From positions 1 through 64,000 of the forward strand of contig CAZQAE010000011.1 of assembly GCA_964591275.1 (NCBI GenBank): a stretch of DNA of 64,000 nucleotides. Reading direction: 5' to 3'. A model generated the notes under the pieces. The model saw only the letters and a list, made by a program, of their open reading frames with translations. It was not told the origin of the DNA and did not search any database. The translations under genes and the position numbers were made by a program. The stretch is from G963674685 sp964591275 (GTDB lineage Bacteria > Lernaellota > Lernaellaia > JACKCT01). Below are positions 44,945 to 54,279 of this stretch, piece after piece. How positions within the stretch are numbered: the stretch's first letter is position 1; the number at the start of each line of letters is the position of its first letter.

Positions 44945-45676
44945 TTAAGAATCCAGTTTTCGTGGGGCAATCCGAAATTCCAGCAGAGCCCGGGGGATGT
45001 CGGTCAATGCCTCAAGAGAGAATCGGATCGGACTGGCAATGAAACTTTGACCGGCCTCGCGTTGATCGAATACCACAGGAACCTGAATGATCTTCAGGCG
45101 CAATGCGTGGGCGGCGATGGCGATGAAGTGCTGAAAGTACTTAAAAGGCCGCCTGTAGCTGAGTACCTCGGTCATCGCCTCGCGCGTATAACAGACAAAT
45201 CCGCTTTTGTTATCCTTGAGATTCATCTTGAACATGATATTCAGAAAATAGGAAAATCCTTGCGTCAAGCCGTAGCGCAATGCCCCTCTGTCAACCTGCG
45301 TTTCGCGCCAGCCCTGCACAAAGACGGCGCCGCTTTCATCCATCGCCTTCACCAGTTTTATTACGTCTTCGGGTCTATACTGCATGTCGGCGTCTATCGT
45401 CACCAGCCGCTCGGCCGTGGAAGCCGCCAGTCCGGAGCGCCAACCCTCCACGATGCCGCGATTTTTCAAGTGCCGAACCATAATTATCCAGGGTTTATCC
45501 TTTGCGGCACTTTGTATTTTTCCCCAAGTGTCGTCTGAGCTCGCGTCGTCGATCAGAACCAACTCGTATCGCCCTTCAAATTCGGCCAATGACTTTTCCA
45601 CGCGATCGACGAGCTTGCCGATGTTTTGCGCCTCGTTGTAGCATGGAGCAATGACTGCAAAGTCCGCTCGTTTCAT
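44945..45676 (-). CDS. Dolichol-phosphate mannosyltransferase-like GT2 glycosyltransferase
   Basis: A 243-residue enzyme with the GT2 opening FAVIAPCYNEAQNIGKLV, VLIDDASSDDTW and the metal-site strand TIDADMQYRPEDV. QGWRETQVDRG and the helix FSYFLNIMFKMNLKDNKSGF match DPM1/ArnC-type proteins that charge polyprenyl phosphate with a sugar. Start at 45676 (MKRADFAV) has a nearby GGA site and matches the family N-terminus; longer frames upstream have no support. It is the first gene of the six-gene minus-strand operon and could supply the lipid-linked donor used by GT-C enzymes. Confidence 0.85.
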   Translation of the reverse strand: MKRADFAVIAPCYNEAQNIGKLVDRVEKSLAEFEGRYELVLIDDASSDDTWGKIQSAAKDKPWIIMVRHLKNRGIVEGWRSGLAASTAERLVTIDADMQYRPEDVIKLVKAMDESGAVFVQGWRETQVDRGALRYGLTQGFSYFLNIMFKMNLKDNKSGFVCYTREAMTEVLSYRRPFKYFQHFIAIAAHALRLKIIQVPVVFDQREAGQSFIASPIRFSLEALTDIPRALLEFRIAPRKLDS

Positions 45677-45868
45677 TTTTCCGTGCTTTCGGCAATTGAC
45701 ATGATTTACTTTTGGGCTTTGCACGGCGATAAGCATAACCGGAGTCGCGCCGACAGACAACATCCTTGACGCATCAGCCAGAATCGTTGTCTGATAACCA
45801 AAATTTGAATCGTACCCAGGCGTATTAGGATAAGAGTCGGTGAAACACTTTGAATCGGAGTTTGGCGA

Positions 45869-47653
45869 ATGAAACACGCACTAGTTTTTCTGCTGACGGG
45901 ACTCGTCGTCGCGCTGACGATATTCATGATCTTCGGCACGGTGAATCCTGAGCGATTCTGTCACACGCAAAGCAGCGCAGTCGTCACTTTCCCAAAACTC
46001 ACATCCAGCATGAGCAAAGCCATGGGATCGGAAACGGTTCGCGTTGCCTTGACAGAAGGGTTTGGCGAAGAGAGCAGCGCAGAGATGTTTCACTCTTTCG
46101 ACGAGCTCAATAGCGGCGGTTTCGCCGGCAGTCTGATGAATTTTTTCATGCCGCGCATCACACTGGCATTCCCGCCGGAAATCCCGTCCATCACAGAGGG
46201 CAAGACACCTTTCCTGGCGATTGTCGAAGTGGGCAGACCGGCGCTTCTGGCTTACGCCATCGGCCTGCGCAAAAACCTCGGGAAGGGCGTCTACTCAGGC
46301 GATTACCTCAGACACCCGATTTTTATAGACAAAGATGTTGCTATGGCTTTAATACGCAATGTGGTTCTGGTCGGACCCGAAAAACAGCTAAAGCTGGCCA
46401 TTGACGCCTATGAGGGCAAAGCGGCCTCCCTCGCGGATTTGCCGGATTATAAAAAAGGACTTGAAGACTTTTTCAATGCGGATTCCGACGCACGGGTTGT
46501 ATTCATCAACAGCCGCGCCTTTCTCCCGAAAAGCACCGGCGCTTTGATCGATCCGCAAAAATTGTTGAACATCGATGAATTCGGCATCGGCGCGGCCAAA
46601 TTGAACATCACCGATGACGGCATTTTTGCGTCGGCCAAACTGCTGTCGAAAAGTGGTAAACCCCTGCTGAAACTCTTGGACACGGGGAGCCGAGAATTTG
46701 AAATCAGCCCTTTTATCGACCTTGATCAACGCTTTGTCGCGGGCTTTCGCTCATCCGACCTGGGGCAGGCCGGGCAGATGGCCGCAGAGATCATTGTCGC
46801 CAAAGACTCCGGCGGCGGGATCGGATTGAAGCGAAAGCTTCTGGGAACGATCCTCGGCCAGTTTCTCAGTCACCTTGGACCCGAGCTCATTGTTTTTGCG
46901 GATACGAAAAACGAGCTGAACATTGTGGCCCAAATACGGCAGGAATCTAAGTTTCGTAAAGCTATCAAAAAAGTTTCAAAGAAATTCGGCGATAACAAAA
47001 TGACCATCTCCGAGGTGGTGAAATCCGAGATCGACCTGAAAAACGCCCTTCAATTCGGACAGTATTCTTACGAGGAAATTAAAGGCTGGATCGACAATCT
47101 TCCCGCGACGGAAAAGAAAGAGGCAAAGGCCATTTTCAGCACTATTCCCATCGGATCATTGAAGTCCGTCATTCCCCAGTACGAGCACATTGAGATCAAA
47201 GGCAAAACCATCTACCACCACATTGAAAATGGCCTCCTGTTTGTCTCGACGACCGCCGGCGGCATTGAGCGCCTCGCCAAACTATCCGCCGCTGACAAGG
47301 TTGATGCAAATTTGCCTTTCCCCGGCGGCAAGCCTGCGGGAAGCGCCTTTTTTGTTGCAGATTTGACGAGAAACTTCCGGGCAGTCCTGCCCAAGTCAGC
47401 GGGCAAGCCAAAGTTTGAACGGTTGTTTGAGATACCCTGGCTGGCGTCGGCGCAGCTTTTCGACGAAGGAACAAATGTTCGTCTCGACGCAAATATCAAT
47501 GTCCCGCTCGGTCCCTTCGAGTATGAACAAACACCGGTTTCTTTCTATTTTCTCGCCATGCATTTCCTGCGCCTGTTACTATTAACGCCGGGACTATTTT
47601 GCCTATACGTCTTCGTTCGTCGCCTGACAAGGTTACTAAGGAGTGCTCCGTGA
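45869..47653 (+). CDS. DUF3352-like exported protein
   Basis: A 594-residue protein with an N-terminal membrane helix (residues 5-23) and a C-terminal helix (about 565-585), so most of it is periplasmic. The large middle part has alternating strands and helices (LAIVEVGRPALLAYAIGL, VLVGPEKQLKLAIDAYEGK, GLLFVSTTAGGIERLAKLS) resembling the DUF3352 family, whose function is unknown. GGAG precedes the ATG by eight bases. Its stop overlaps the GTG start of the SUMF1-like gene, so the two are coupled. Confidence 0.6.
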   Translation: MKHALVFLLTGLVVALTIFMIFGTVNPERFCHTQSSAVVTFPKLTSSMSKAMGSETVRVALTEGFGEESSAEMFHSFDELNSGGFAGSLMNFFMPRITLAFPPEIPSITEGKTPFLAIVEVGRPALLAYAIGLRKNLGKGVYSGDYLRHPIFIDKDVAMALIRNVVLVGPEKQLKLAIDAYEGKAASLADLPDYKKGLEDFFNADSDARVVFINSRAFLPKSTGALIDPQKLLNIDEFGIGAAKLNITDDGIFASAKLLSKSGKPLLKLLDTGSREFEISPFIDLDQRFVAGFRSSDLGQAGQMAAEIIVAKDSGGGIGLKRKLLGTILGQFLSHLGPELIVFADTKNELNIVAQIRQESKFRKAIKKVSKKFGDNKMTISEVVKSEIDLKNALQFGQYSYEEIKGWIDNLPATEKKEAKAIFSTIPIGSLKSVIPQYEHIEIKGKTIYHHIENGLLFVSTTAGGIERLAKLSAADKVDANLPFPGGKPAGSAFFVADLTRNFRAVLPKSAGKPKFERLFEIPWLASAQLFDEGTNVRLDANINVPLGPFEYEQTPVSFYFLAMHFLRLLLLTPGLFCLYVFVRRLTRLLRSAP

Positions 47654-48720
47654 CCTTTGACCGCAAACGCATGGCGATGGCTCTGATCTTTGCCGTTCCC
47701 GCGCTTTTGGCGATGACAATAGGGCTTCGTGAATTTCTCATGAACCGCCAGGCAAATTTCAGAGTTCTGGCGGAGCTTTCGGAAATCGACACCCCAACGC
47801 AAAGAATCGCCCGTCAATATCCGCCCTCGCCTTGCGATCTGGCTGTATACACGCTACGCACCCGATGCGAAGGTCAAATCAAAAATAATTCCTTCGATGA
47901 ATCCTTAAGCCAATGCAGCGCAAGTGAGCAGCCCTGGGATTGCGTCCTGTCCTGCTTGGAAAAAGACATGGATTGTGAGGAGCTTCCAGCGTGCATTGTG
48001 CGTTGCACCGAAGCTGGCAGAGCCGGGGGCATCGCCGACGCTGCACAGGAGGATTCACCTTACTACCCCAAAATGGCCCTCATTCTCGGGGGCTGGTCCG
48101 TCCTGCGCCTGAAGGGGCCGCGATGGCAGCGGCAAAACCAGAAATTCAAACTCGTTCATATGGACGCTTTCGCCATGGACCGATACGAGTATCCCAACAA
48201 AAAGGGGAGCCTGCCCGTCGCCGGGTCGTGGCAAATCGCCAAAGAATCTTGCGAAATGGAGGGAGAGCGCCTTTGCGCCTGGGCCGAGTGGCAAAAGGTC
48301 TGCGGCCAGGCCGTCGGCATGAATTACCCCTTCGGCGATAATTTTGAGTGCGGAAAATGCTCCTTCGTTTCCTGCACTCAGCCGGATAATATCCTCGGGC
48401 CAGGCGAAATCAGGCCATCAGGCTCATTCCCCGCGTGCGCCGGGCGATACGGGGTTTACGATATGGCGGGCAATGTGTCCGAGTTTGTGGATGACCTGTG
48501 GGGACCCTGGGACGACGACCGCATGGTTGCCGGCGGTTCGTATAACGAAAACTGGATGAATAACCAAAAACTTTTGGAGTCGGGGAAATGGGAGTTTGAC
48601 ACCTATTCATCTCAATGCTCCGCAGTTCATCACCATGAACCGAACATCAGGCACGAAGATGACGGCTTCCGTTGCTGTCGCGACGTGGAAAAGTCTCTGT
48701 CGCCTCTCGATCGATTCTGA
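47650..48720 (+). CDS. SUMF1/FGE-domain membrane protein
   Basis: A 356-residue protein with an N-terminal membrane helix, a Cys-rich spacer (about 60-135, twelve cysteines) and a formylglycine-generating-enzyme-like domain to the end (MDAFAMDRYEYPN, AWAEWQKVCGQAVGMNYPFG, GVYDMAGNVSEFVDDLW, GGSYNENW, DDGFRCC). It starts with GTG at 47650, which has AGGAG upstream and overlaps the previous TGA as GTGA. Many bacterial members bind ligands or act as non-sulfatase modifiers; no sulfatase is in the window, so a maturase role is not supported. Confidence 0.85.
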   Translation: MTFDRKRMAMALIFAVPALLAMTIGLREFLMNRQANFRVLAELSEIDTPTQRIARQYPPSPCDLAVYTLRTRCEGQIKNNSFDESLSQCSASEQPWDCVLSCLEKDMDCEELPACIVRCTEAGRAGGIADAAQEDSPYYPKMALILGGWSVLRLKGPRWQRQNQKFKLVHMDAFAMDRYEYPNKKGSLPVAGSWQIAKESCEMEGERLCAWAEWQKVCGQAVGMNYPFGDNFECGKCSFVSCTQPDNILGPGEIRPSGSFPACAGRYGVYDMAGNVSEFVDDLWGPWDDDRMVAGGSYNENWMNNQKLLESGKWEFDTYSSQCSAVHHHEPNIRHEDDGFRCCRDVEKSLSPLDRF

Positions 48721-48729
48721 TATGAGGCC

Positions 48730-48879
48730 TTAAAATCCGCCGTAAATAAAGGGCAGGACGGCGCTTCCTTCCGTGGCGTATATGAAGATGGCCAGAAGCA
48801 AAAGAATGATAACGATCGGGCTTAGCCACATGAGCTTTTCTTCTTTGAGAAACAGAAAGAATTCCTTGAGTATCTTCAT
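48730..48879 (-). CDS. DUF5989 small membrane protein
   Basis: A 49-residue protein: MKILKEFFLFLKEEKLMW, a hydrophobic helix LSPIVIILLLLAIFIYA, then TEGSAVLPFIYGGF. This matches DUF5989, which typically has a FLKERKKxW start, one helix and a GSAVAPFIY end. Such genes often accompany SxtJ-type membrane proteins and carbamoyltransferases in polysaccharide regions; neither is seen here. It is convergent with the SUMF1-like gene, ten bases away. Confidence 0.85.
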   Translation of the reverse strand: MKILKEFFLFLKEEKLMWLSPIVIILLLLAIFIYATEGSAVLPFIYGGF

Positions 48880-48994
48880 GACAGGCTCCATCGAAATATC
48901 AGACCTTTAATTCACTTCCATCTTTTTCAAGGATAGCATTTCGGTTCAAATTTTCAAGTCCATGTTTTCGGTGATTTTACAAGACCACCTGTCG

Positions 48995-49345
48995 CTACTT
49001 TGCACCTTTTCTCTTCCATGAGGCCACCTTATTAGCCGTTTTTGTTGCGGAACGGATGGAGAAAAAGAGCCACAGGCCGTCGCCGATAAGTCCAATGGCG
49101 ACATGCAGTCCGAAATTCGGCGTCATGGCAACCATGTCGTAAACATTTCCAAAGAAAAAGGGCTGCGATTTTTCGATCAGCACCACCACTTCGATGATGC
49201 CGATAAATGCGACAAGAAGCCGGGTCGCCCATTTTTTATAATCACGGGGCCAAAAAAGCCCCGCCGCCGCGCCCAGGGCCGGACCGGGCAAAAGCACAAT
49301 GAGCGCCAATTTAATGAGGCCGGGAATGGCGTGACGAATCAGCAT
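48995..49345 (-). CDS. Hypothetical small membrane protein
   Basis: A 116-residue protein with about four hydrophobic segments (LIKLALIVLLPGPALGAAAGLF, LLVAFIGIIEVVVLI, FGLHVAIGLIGDGLWLFF) and a basic C-terminal tail TANKVASWKRKGAK. No family recognised. It follows lipB by 25 bases in the same direction and is probably cotranscribed with it. Confidence 0.6.
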   Translation of the reverse strand: MLIRHAIPGLIKLALIVLLPGPALGAAAGLFWPRDYKKWATRLLVAFIGIIEVVVLIEKSQPFFFGNVYDMVAMTPNFGLHVAIGLIGDGLWLFFSIRSATKTANKVASWKRKGAK

Positions 49346-49370
49346 GTTCGATTACCAAATAGTAGTTGAT

Positions 49371-50042
49371 TCACATCAGTTCGTCTAACTGGAACTCTTC
49401 GACATCGGCACCCGTCAGAAACTCGAAACAGGTAATAAAGCGCCAATAAACGTCATAGACGGATGCGCTGTCTCCAAGAATTTCGAGCAGCGAAGTAATA
49501 CGTCTGTCCATCTGTCCGCAGGAAACGATGTGCCGAAACGGGCGCAAGTCGTTGCGGACGTTGATGGAAAAGCCGTGCGTGGTGACGCTCTTTTCGATAT
49601 TCAGGCCGAGAAAAGCGATTTTTTCGCTGTCCACATAAATGCCCGGATCGCCTTTAACTGTGGTGGCGAACAACTCGTAGGTGTCCAGAGTCAGCACGAT
49701 GACTTTTTCAATGAGATCGACAAAACTCTTTGGCCTAAACTTATTGCGTTTCAAATCGAATATCATATAGCCGACAAGTTGGCCGGGGTTGTGAAGAGTT
49801 GTCTTTCCGCCCCGATCGGTGTTGACGATCTCGAAGCCCTCTTTTTCAATTTGTTCCCGAGTCGATATCAGGCCGCTTTCCTCTCCCTTTTCCGAATAGC
49901 CTCTGGTAATGGTGTGCGGGTGTTCGAGAAAGAGAAGGTACTCCGTCTCCGCCCCATTGAGCACATCCTCACGCAGACCCTCCATCAGCTTCATGGCTTT
50001 TTCGTAAGGCGTCAGGCCGAGGTAACACCAGCGGATTTTCAT
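49371..50042 (-). CDS. lipB: Octanoyltransferase LipB
   Basis: A 223-residue enzyme that moves octanoyl from acyl carrier protein to lipoyl domains. The family block RGGKTTLHNPGQLVGY is present (usually RGG..T.HGPGQL; the Gly after His is Asn here), and the catalytic Lys and Cys are in EKIAFLGLNI and HIVSCGQ. The start is MKIRWCYLG at 50042, which overlaps the upstream GT2 stop as ATGA; the longer frame is not needed. No lipA is in the window. Confidence 0.92.
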   Translation of the reverse strand: MKIRWCYLGLTPYEKAMKLMEGLREDVLNGAETEYLLFLEHPHTITRGYSEKGEESGLISTREQIEKEGFEIVNTDRGGKTTLHNPGQLVGYMIFDLKRNKFRPKSFVDLIEKVIVLTLDTYELFATTVKGDPGIYVDSEKIAFLGLNIEKSVTTHGFSINVRNDLRPFRHIVSCGQMDRRITSLLEILGDSASVYDVYWRFITCFEFLTGADVEEFQLDELM

Positions 50043-50788
50043 GGTGAAAGGCCCATCCGTCCATAGCGGCCCATGATTCGGTTGCTTCGTATTTTCATCA
50101 ATTCCATCAACATCTTTAAAGAGTCCCAAACCGGATGAACCCGGCTCATCGGAGAGTTGACCCAAACGACCGGCGTCTCGCGTATCGTGTAACCCAAAAT
50201 CCGCGCGATGACCAGAAGTTCAACATCAAAACTGAATCCCGACATTCGCTGTAAAGCGAATATTTCCTTGGCCGCTTTATGCCGAAAAGCTTTGAATCCG
50301 CATTGCGTGTCCACGAATCCGTCAAGAACGATCCAGTGAACAAAGAGATTAAAGACTCTTCCCATCGTCTCCCGATACCAGGGCTGGTGAACTCTGACAT
50401 CCGAATTTGGCAGGCTCCGGCTACCGATGACCACGTCGGCGCCTTTTTTGATCAAGGGCAGAACTTTTTCAATTTCCTCAATGGGCGTCGATGCGTCGGC
50501 GTCAAAAAAAAGCAGGACCTCGCCCGAGGCCTCAGCGATGCCGGTTCGCACCGCGTGTCCCTTGCCGCGATTTTCCGTGTAAGCGATAACTTTCAGCCAC
50601 GGATATTTGGCACACTTTTCCTCGGCCAGACAGCGTGTGCCGTCGACGCTCCCGTCATCGACGACAATAACCTCGGCGTCCATAGCGGAAGCTTCAAAGT
50701 AATCGGAGAGGCCGCTGAGGGTTTCCCCCAATCGTTTTTCTTCATTATACGCGGGAATGATGACAGAAAGTTGAGGCATTTTTCCCAT
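50039..50788 (-). CDS. DPM1/Alg5-like GT2 glycosyltransferase
   Basis: A 249-residue enzyme with LSVIIPAYNEEKRLGETL, VIVVDDGSVDGT, FFDADASTPIEEI and GSRSLPNSDVRVHQPWYRETMGRVFN, typical of dolichyl-phosphate beta-glucosyl/mannosyl transferases. No C-terminal membrane helices, so it is soluble or peripheral. Coupled to lipB by ATGA. Role is likely charging a polyprenyl carrier. Confidence 0.85.
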   Translation of the reverse strand: MGKMPQLSVIIPAYNEEKRLGETLSGLSDYFEASAMDAEVIVVDDGSVDGTRCLAEEKCAKYPWLKVIAYTENRGKGHAVRTGIAEASGEVLLFFDADASTPIEEIEKVLPLIKKGADVVIGSRSLPNSDVRVHQPWYRETMGRVFNLFVHWIVLDGFVDTQCGFKAFRHKAAKEIFALQRMSGFSFDVELLVIARILGYTIRETPVVWVNSPMSRVHPVWDSLKMLMELMKIRSNRIMGRYGRMGLSP

Positions 50789-50917
50789 TTGTAGTCACAA
50801 CAAGGACCGACCCGTTTATCACGTTCGCTGTTCGAAGGTCAAACTGAAATCACGCAATTATCCGCGCCATTGACAGGTCAGTGGGCTTTTGTAAAGTGTG
50901 CCGATCTTTTTTTAAGG

Positions 50918-51598
50918 ATGAAAAACTTGGACAAACAGATTCTACTCAATATTCTTCTTTACGTGCCGGCTCTGATCTGCGCCGTTTCCTTTCACGAAGC
51001 GGCTCACGCCTGGACCGCAAATCGCCTGGGCGATCCTACGGCGGGCATGTTGGGCAGGGTCACCTTAAATCCCATCCGGCACATCGATCCCATTGGGTCC
51101 GTGCTCGTCCCTTTGTTTCTGGCGGTCAGCGGCTCCGGATTCATGTTTGGATGGGCCAAACCCGTACCCGTGCAACTTCATAATCTCTCCAATCCCAAGC
51201 GCGACAATGCCTTCATCGCCGCCGCCGGTCCGGTATCGAATCTGCTGCTGGCGCTCCTGAGTGCATTTTTGCTCAGAACCATTAGTTTCGCTCCTGATTT
51301 CCTTTTTCCGGTCCTTGAACCACTCATGAATTTTTGCGCGGCATTGATATTCGTCAACGTTATTTTAGCCATATTCAATATCATCCCGATCCCTCCCTTG
51401 GACGGCGGCAGCGTTCTGGCCGGATTCCTCCCTGACGAAGCGGCGGAAAAATACATGTCCATGCGCAGCTATGGCATGCTCATCATACTTTTACTTTTCA
51501 TGATCGACCCACTCAACATGAGAATATGGGAACGATTCATCGCACCTATCGTATCAACGTTAAATCGGCTATTTTGGGCCATCGGCGGATTGATTTGA
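50918..51598 (+). CDS. Site-2 protease family metalloprotease
   Basis: A 226-residue M50 membrane protease. The zinc motif HEAAH is in ICAVSFHEAAHAW, and the third ligand is in FNIIPIPPLDGG in a later helix. Five or so membrane segments are seen; no PDZ domain, so it belongs to the small YwhC-like group. The start is ATG at 50918 or TTG at 50927; the latter fits better with AAGGA at 50914. It is followed by trpS after 28 bases. Confidence 0.85.
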   Translation: MKNLDKQILLNILLYVPALICAVSFHEAAHAWTANRLGDPTAGMLGRVTLNPIRHIDPIGSVLVPLFLAVSGSGFMFGWAKPVPVQLHNLSNPKRDNAFIAAAGPVSNLLLALLSAFLLRTISFAPDFLFPVLEPLMNFCAALIFVNVILAIFNIIPIPPLDGGSVLAGFLPDEAAEKYMSMRSYGMLIILLLFMIDPLNMRIWERFIAPIVSTLNRLFWAIGGLI

Positions 51599-51626
51599 AA
51601 TCCGTGGCATGACGGGAGAAATCGTA

Positions 51627-52610
51627 ATGGCAAAAAAGCGCGTTGTTTCAGGAATGCGGCCCACGGGCCGACTGCATCTTGGACACCTTCACGGCGCATT
51701 GACCAACTGGATCGAGTTGTCACAGGAAAATGAATGTTTCTTTTTCAGCGCCGACTGGCACGCGCTGACCTCCGACTACGGCGACACCGGCTCCATCAAG
51801 GAAAATACGCGGGAAATGATCATCGACTGGATATCCGCCGGGGTCGATCCCGCGAAATGCACCATTTTCGTGCAAAGTGAGATCAAGGCCCACGCGGAGC
51901 TTTATCTGCTGCTATCCATGTTTACGCCCCTTCCCTGGGCGCTTGGGTGCCCTACTTTCAAAGAGCAACAGCAGGAGATACAGGACAAGGACATCAACAC
52001 CCTGGGCTTTTTGGGATACCCCATCCTCCAGGCGGCGGATATTCTGGTTTATCGCGCCCATTTTGTTCCAGTCGGCCACGATCAGATGCCGCACATAGAA
52101 ATCGCGCGGGATGTGGCGCGACGATTCAACAATTTCCTGGGCGACGTCCTCGTTATACCTGAAGCCCGCCTTACCGTCGTACCCAGAATTCCGGGAACCG
52201 ACGGGCGAAAAATGAGCAAAAGCTACGGCAATGCCATCAACCTGACCGATACGCCGGATCAGGTTCGCAAAAAAGTCAGCACGATGAAAACCGATCCCGC
52301 CCGGCAGCGCCGCACCGATCCAGGCAATCCGGAAATATGTCCCGTGTATACACTCTGGCAGGCTTACGATGACGTTGAGAAGCTCGAGTGGATCAGGCAA
52401 GGTTGCACAAGTGCGGGCATCGGCTGCCTGGACTGCAAAAAGCCGCTGATTGAAAAAATCGAGGCTCGCCTGACGCCTATCCGCGCAAGGCGGGCTGAAT
52501 TTGAAAAAAACCCAGAGGAATTGGATCGTATTATCGCCAAAGGCAATGAGCGGGCGCGCCAGGCGACGGACGAAGTTATGAGAGACGTGAGAAGCGCCCT
52601 AAAATTTTAA
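51627..52610 (+). CDS. trpS: Tryptophanyl-tRNA synthetase
   Basis: A 327-residue class I synthetase. The HIGH motif is HLGH at 17-20 in GRLHLGHLHGAL, and KMSKS is present in GRKMSKSYG near residue 195; the tRNA-binding tail (IRARRAEFEKNPEELDRIIAKGNERARQ) is complete. Start at 51627 follows GGGAG at about eight bases. It begins the trpS-scpA-scpB-rluB operon, an arrangement common in deltaproteobacteria and firmicutes. Confidence 0.95.
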   Translation: MAKKRVVSGMRPTGRLHLGHLHGALTNWIELSQENECFFFSADWHALTSDYGDTGSIKENTREMIIDWISAGVDPAKCTIFVQSEIKAHAELYLLLSMFTPLPWALGCPTFKEQQQEIQDKDINTLGFLGYPILQAADILVYRAHFVPVGHDQMPHIEIARDVARRFNNFLGDVLVIPEARLTVVPRIPGTDGRKMSKSYGNAINLTDTPDQVRKKVSTMKTDPARQRRTDPGNPEICPVYTLWQAYDDVEKLEWIRQGCTSAGIGCLDCKKPLIEKIEARLTPIRARRAEFEKNPEELDRIIAKGNERARQATDEVMRDVRSALKF

Positions 52611-52616
52611 GGTGTT

Positions 52617-53459
52617 ATGGACGAATACCGCGTGAAACTGTCGTTCTTCGAAGGTCCGCTGGATCTTTTGCTTCATCTGGTTCGGAAGGACGAGTGTGAT
52701 ATCTTCGACATTCCCATGGCGTTGATCACGCAGCAGTATCTGGATTATCTGGAAATCATTACGGAACTCAACCTTGATCTGGCCGGTGAATATATGGTCA
52801 TGGCGGCCACGCTCACGAAAATAAAAAGCGCTTTGCTTTTGCCGCGCCACGAGGAGGCGGAAGAGGAGGGAGAGGATCCGAGGGCAGAATTGGTGCGGCA
52901 GTTGCTGGAGTATGAAAAGTACCGTGAAGCGGCATTGGAAATTGAACGGATGCCGCTTTTGGGCCGCGACGTTTTCGCCAGGAAATTCCCCTCCAAAGAT
53001 ATGGAGGAAAGCAAAGGCGAATCCGTGTATTACGAGGCAACAATCCTGGATCTGATGGAGGCCTTTCGGCAAGTCCTGAAAAACACGACGGAGGGCTCCC
53101 TTCACATCATCACCCAGGACCGCTATTCCATCCGCGAGAGAATCGCTCAGGTCACCAAACTTTTCGTTGGAAAAAAAAGCATCCTTTTTGTAAATCTATT
53201 CGACGAGCACACGACAAAAAGTGAAGTGATCGCAACCTTTCTAGCCATTTTGGAACTCATGAAACGCCAGCTTGTCGGCGTTTTTCAAAAAGGACGTTTC
53301 GGCGCCATCCACCTCATACCACGGGTATTATCCGAAGACGACGAATCCTCTAAACATCAGATGGATTTTGAGGAAATCCCATCGCTTTCCAAAAGCGATG
53401 CCGACAGCGCATCGGGCGACGATATTGATAATCCAACCGAGGACGACAATGAGTCTTGA
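52617..53459 (+). CDS. scpA: Segregation and condensation protein A
   Basis: A 280-residue kleisin that bridges SMC heads. The N-terminus VKLSFFEGPLDLLLHLVRKDECDIFDIPMALITQQYL is diagnostic, and the C-terminal winged helix region (TKSEVIATFLAILELMKRQLV) is present, followed by an acidic tail. It lies six bases after trpS and overlaps scpB by eleven bases. Confidence 0.95.
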   Translation: MDEYRVKLSFFEGPLDLLLHLVRKDECDIFDIPMALITQQYLDYLEIITELNLDLAGEYMVMAATLTKIKSALLLPRHEEAEEEGEDPRAELVRQLLEYEKYREAALEIERMPLLGRDVFARKFPSKDMEESKGESVYYEATILDLMEAFRQVLKNTTEGSLHIITQDRYSIRERIAQVTKLFVGKKSILFVNLFDEHTTKSEVIATFLAILELMKRQLVGVFQKGRFGAIHLIPRVLSEDDESSKHQMDFEEIPSLSKSDADSASGDDIDNPTEDDNES

Positions 53460-54279
53460 ACGAAGCAGAATCAAATCAATCATTGAATCATTGATATTTG
53501 TCAGTTCCGAACCCCTGCCCTTTGCCAAGATCAAAGCTCTGCTCGAAGGCGTACCAACAAACGACTTAAAATCGGTTCTCGGCGAATTGCAGGCCGATTG
53601 CCTGGCCTTTGACCGCGGCGTCTATCTGGAAGAGGTCGCCATGGGATATCAGTTCAGGACCAATCCGGAAAACACCGACTGGATCATGGCGCTGGTCGAA
53701 ACAAAACCCAGGCGTTTTTCCAAGGCTTCCCTGGAAACAATAGCCATCATCGCTTACAACCAACCGATCACGCGACCGGAGATCGAAAACATCCGCGGCG
53801 TGGACTCATCAAGCGCCGTCAACCTTTTGTTGGAAAGAAGGATCGTCAAAATCGTCGGACGCAAGGATGTTCCCGGCAAACCTTTCCTTTTTGGGACCAC
53901 GAAAGAATTTCTCGAACTGTTCAATCTCAAAGAACTTTCCTCGCTGCCGACGCTGCAGGAAATCGAAAACCTTGAAGAAACACACCCGGAACTGTTTGAG
54001 GGAGGCAAAAGCCAATCCTCGGAATCCGTTTCCGGCGATGAACCAAAGGCTTCAGACGAGAGCCCAACCACGGACGCAGGCGACGCTGAAATAAATTCTG
54101 AGGATAACGCCTCGGAAAAGGAAGATGACACTGGCAAAAGGTCCGGCCAAAAGAGCGATGACGCCGTTTTGCCGGAAGCTAATATCGCAACACCTGAAAC
54201 AATCTCCGATGATTCTGCCTTGCCGGCGGATGAAAACGAAAACGACCCCAGCGACGAAGATAAGGCTGAAAATGATTAG
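53449..54279 (+). CDS. scpB: Segregation and condensation protein B with acidic C-terminal extension
   Basis: A 276-residue ScpB. Two winged-helix domains occupy about residues 1-175 (SRIKSIIESLIFVSSEPLPFAKIKALL; KASLETIAIIAYNQPITRPEIENIRGVDS). After residue 185 an acidic, Ser/Asp/Glu-rich, probably disordered tail of about 90 residues follows, longer than in typical ScpB. The start at 53449 overlaps scpA; longer frames are shadows. It overlaps the next gene by eight bases. Confidence 0.93.
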   Translation: MSLERSRIKSIIESLIFVSSEPLPFAKIKALLEGVPTNDLKSVLGELQADCLAFDRGVYLEEVAMGYQFRTNPENTDWIMALVETKPRRFSKASLETIAIIAYNQPITRPEIENIRGVDSSSAVNLLLERRIVKIVGRKDVPGKPFLFGTTKEFLELFNLKELSSLPTLQEIENLEETHPELFEGGKSQSSESVSGDEPKASDESPTTDAGDAEINSEDNASEKEDDTGKRSGQKSDDAVLPEANIATPETISDDSALPADENENDPSDEDKAEND

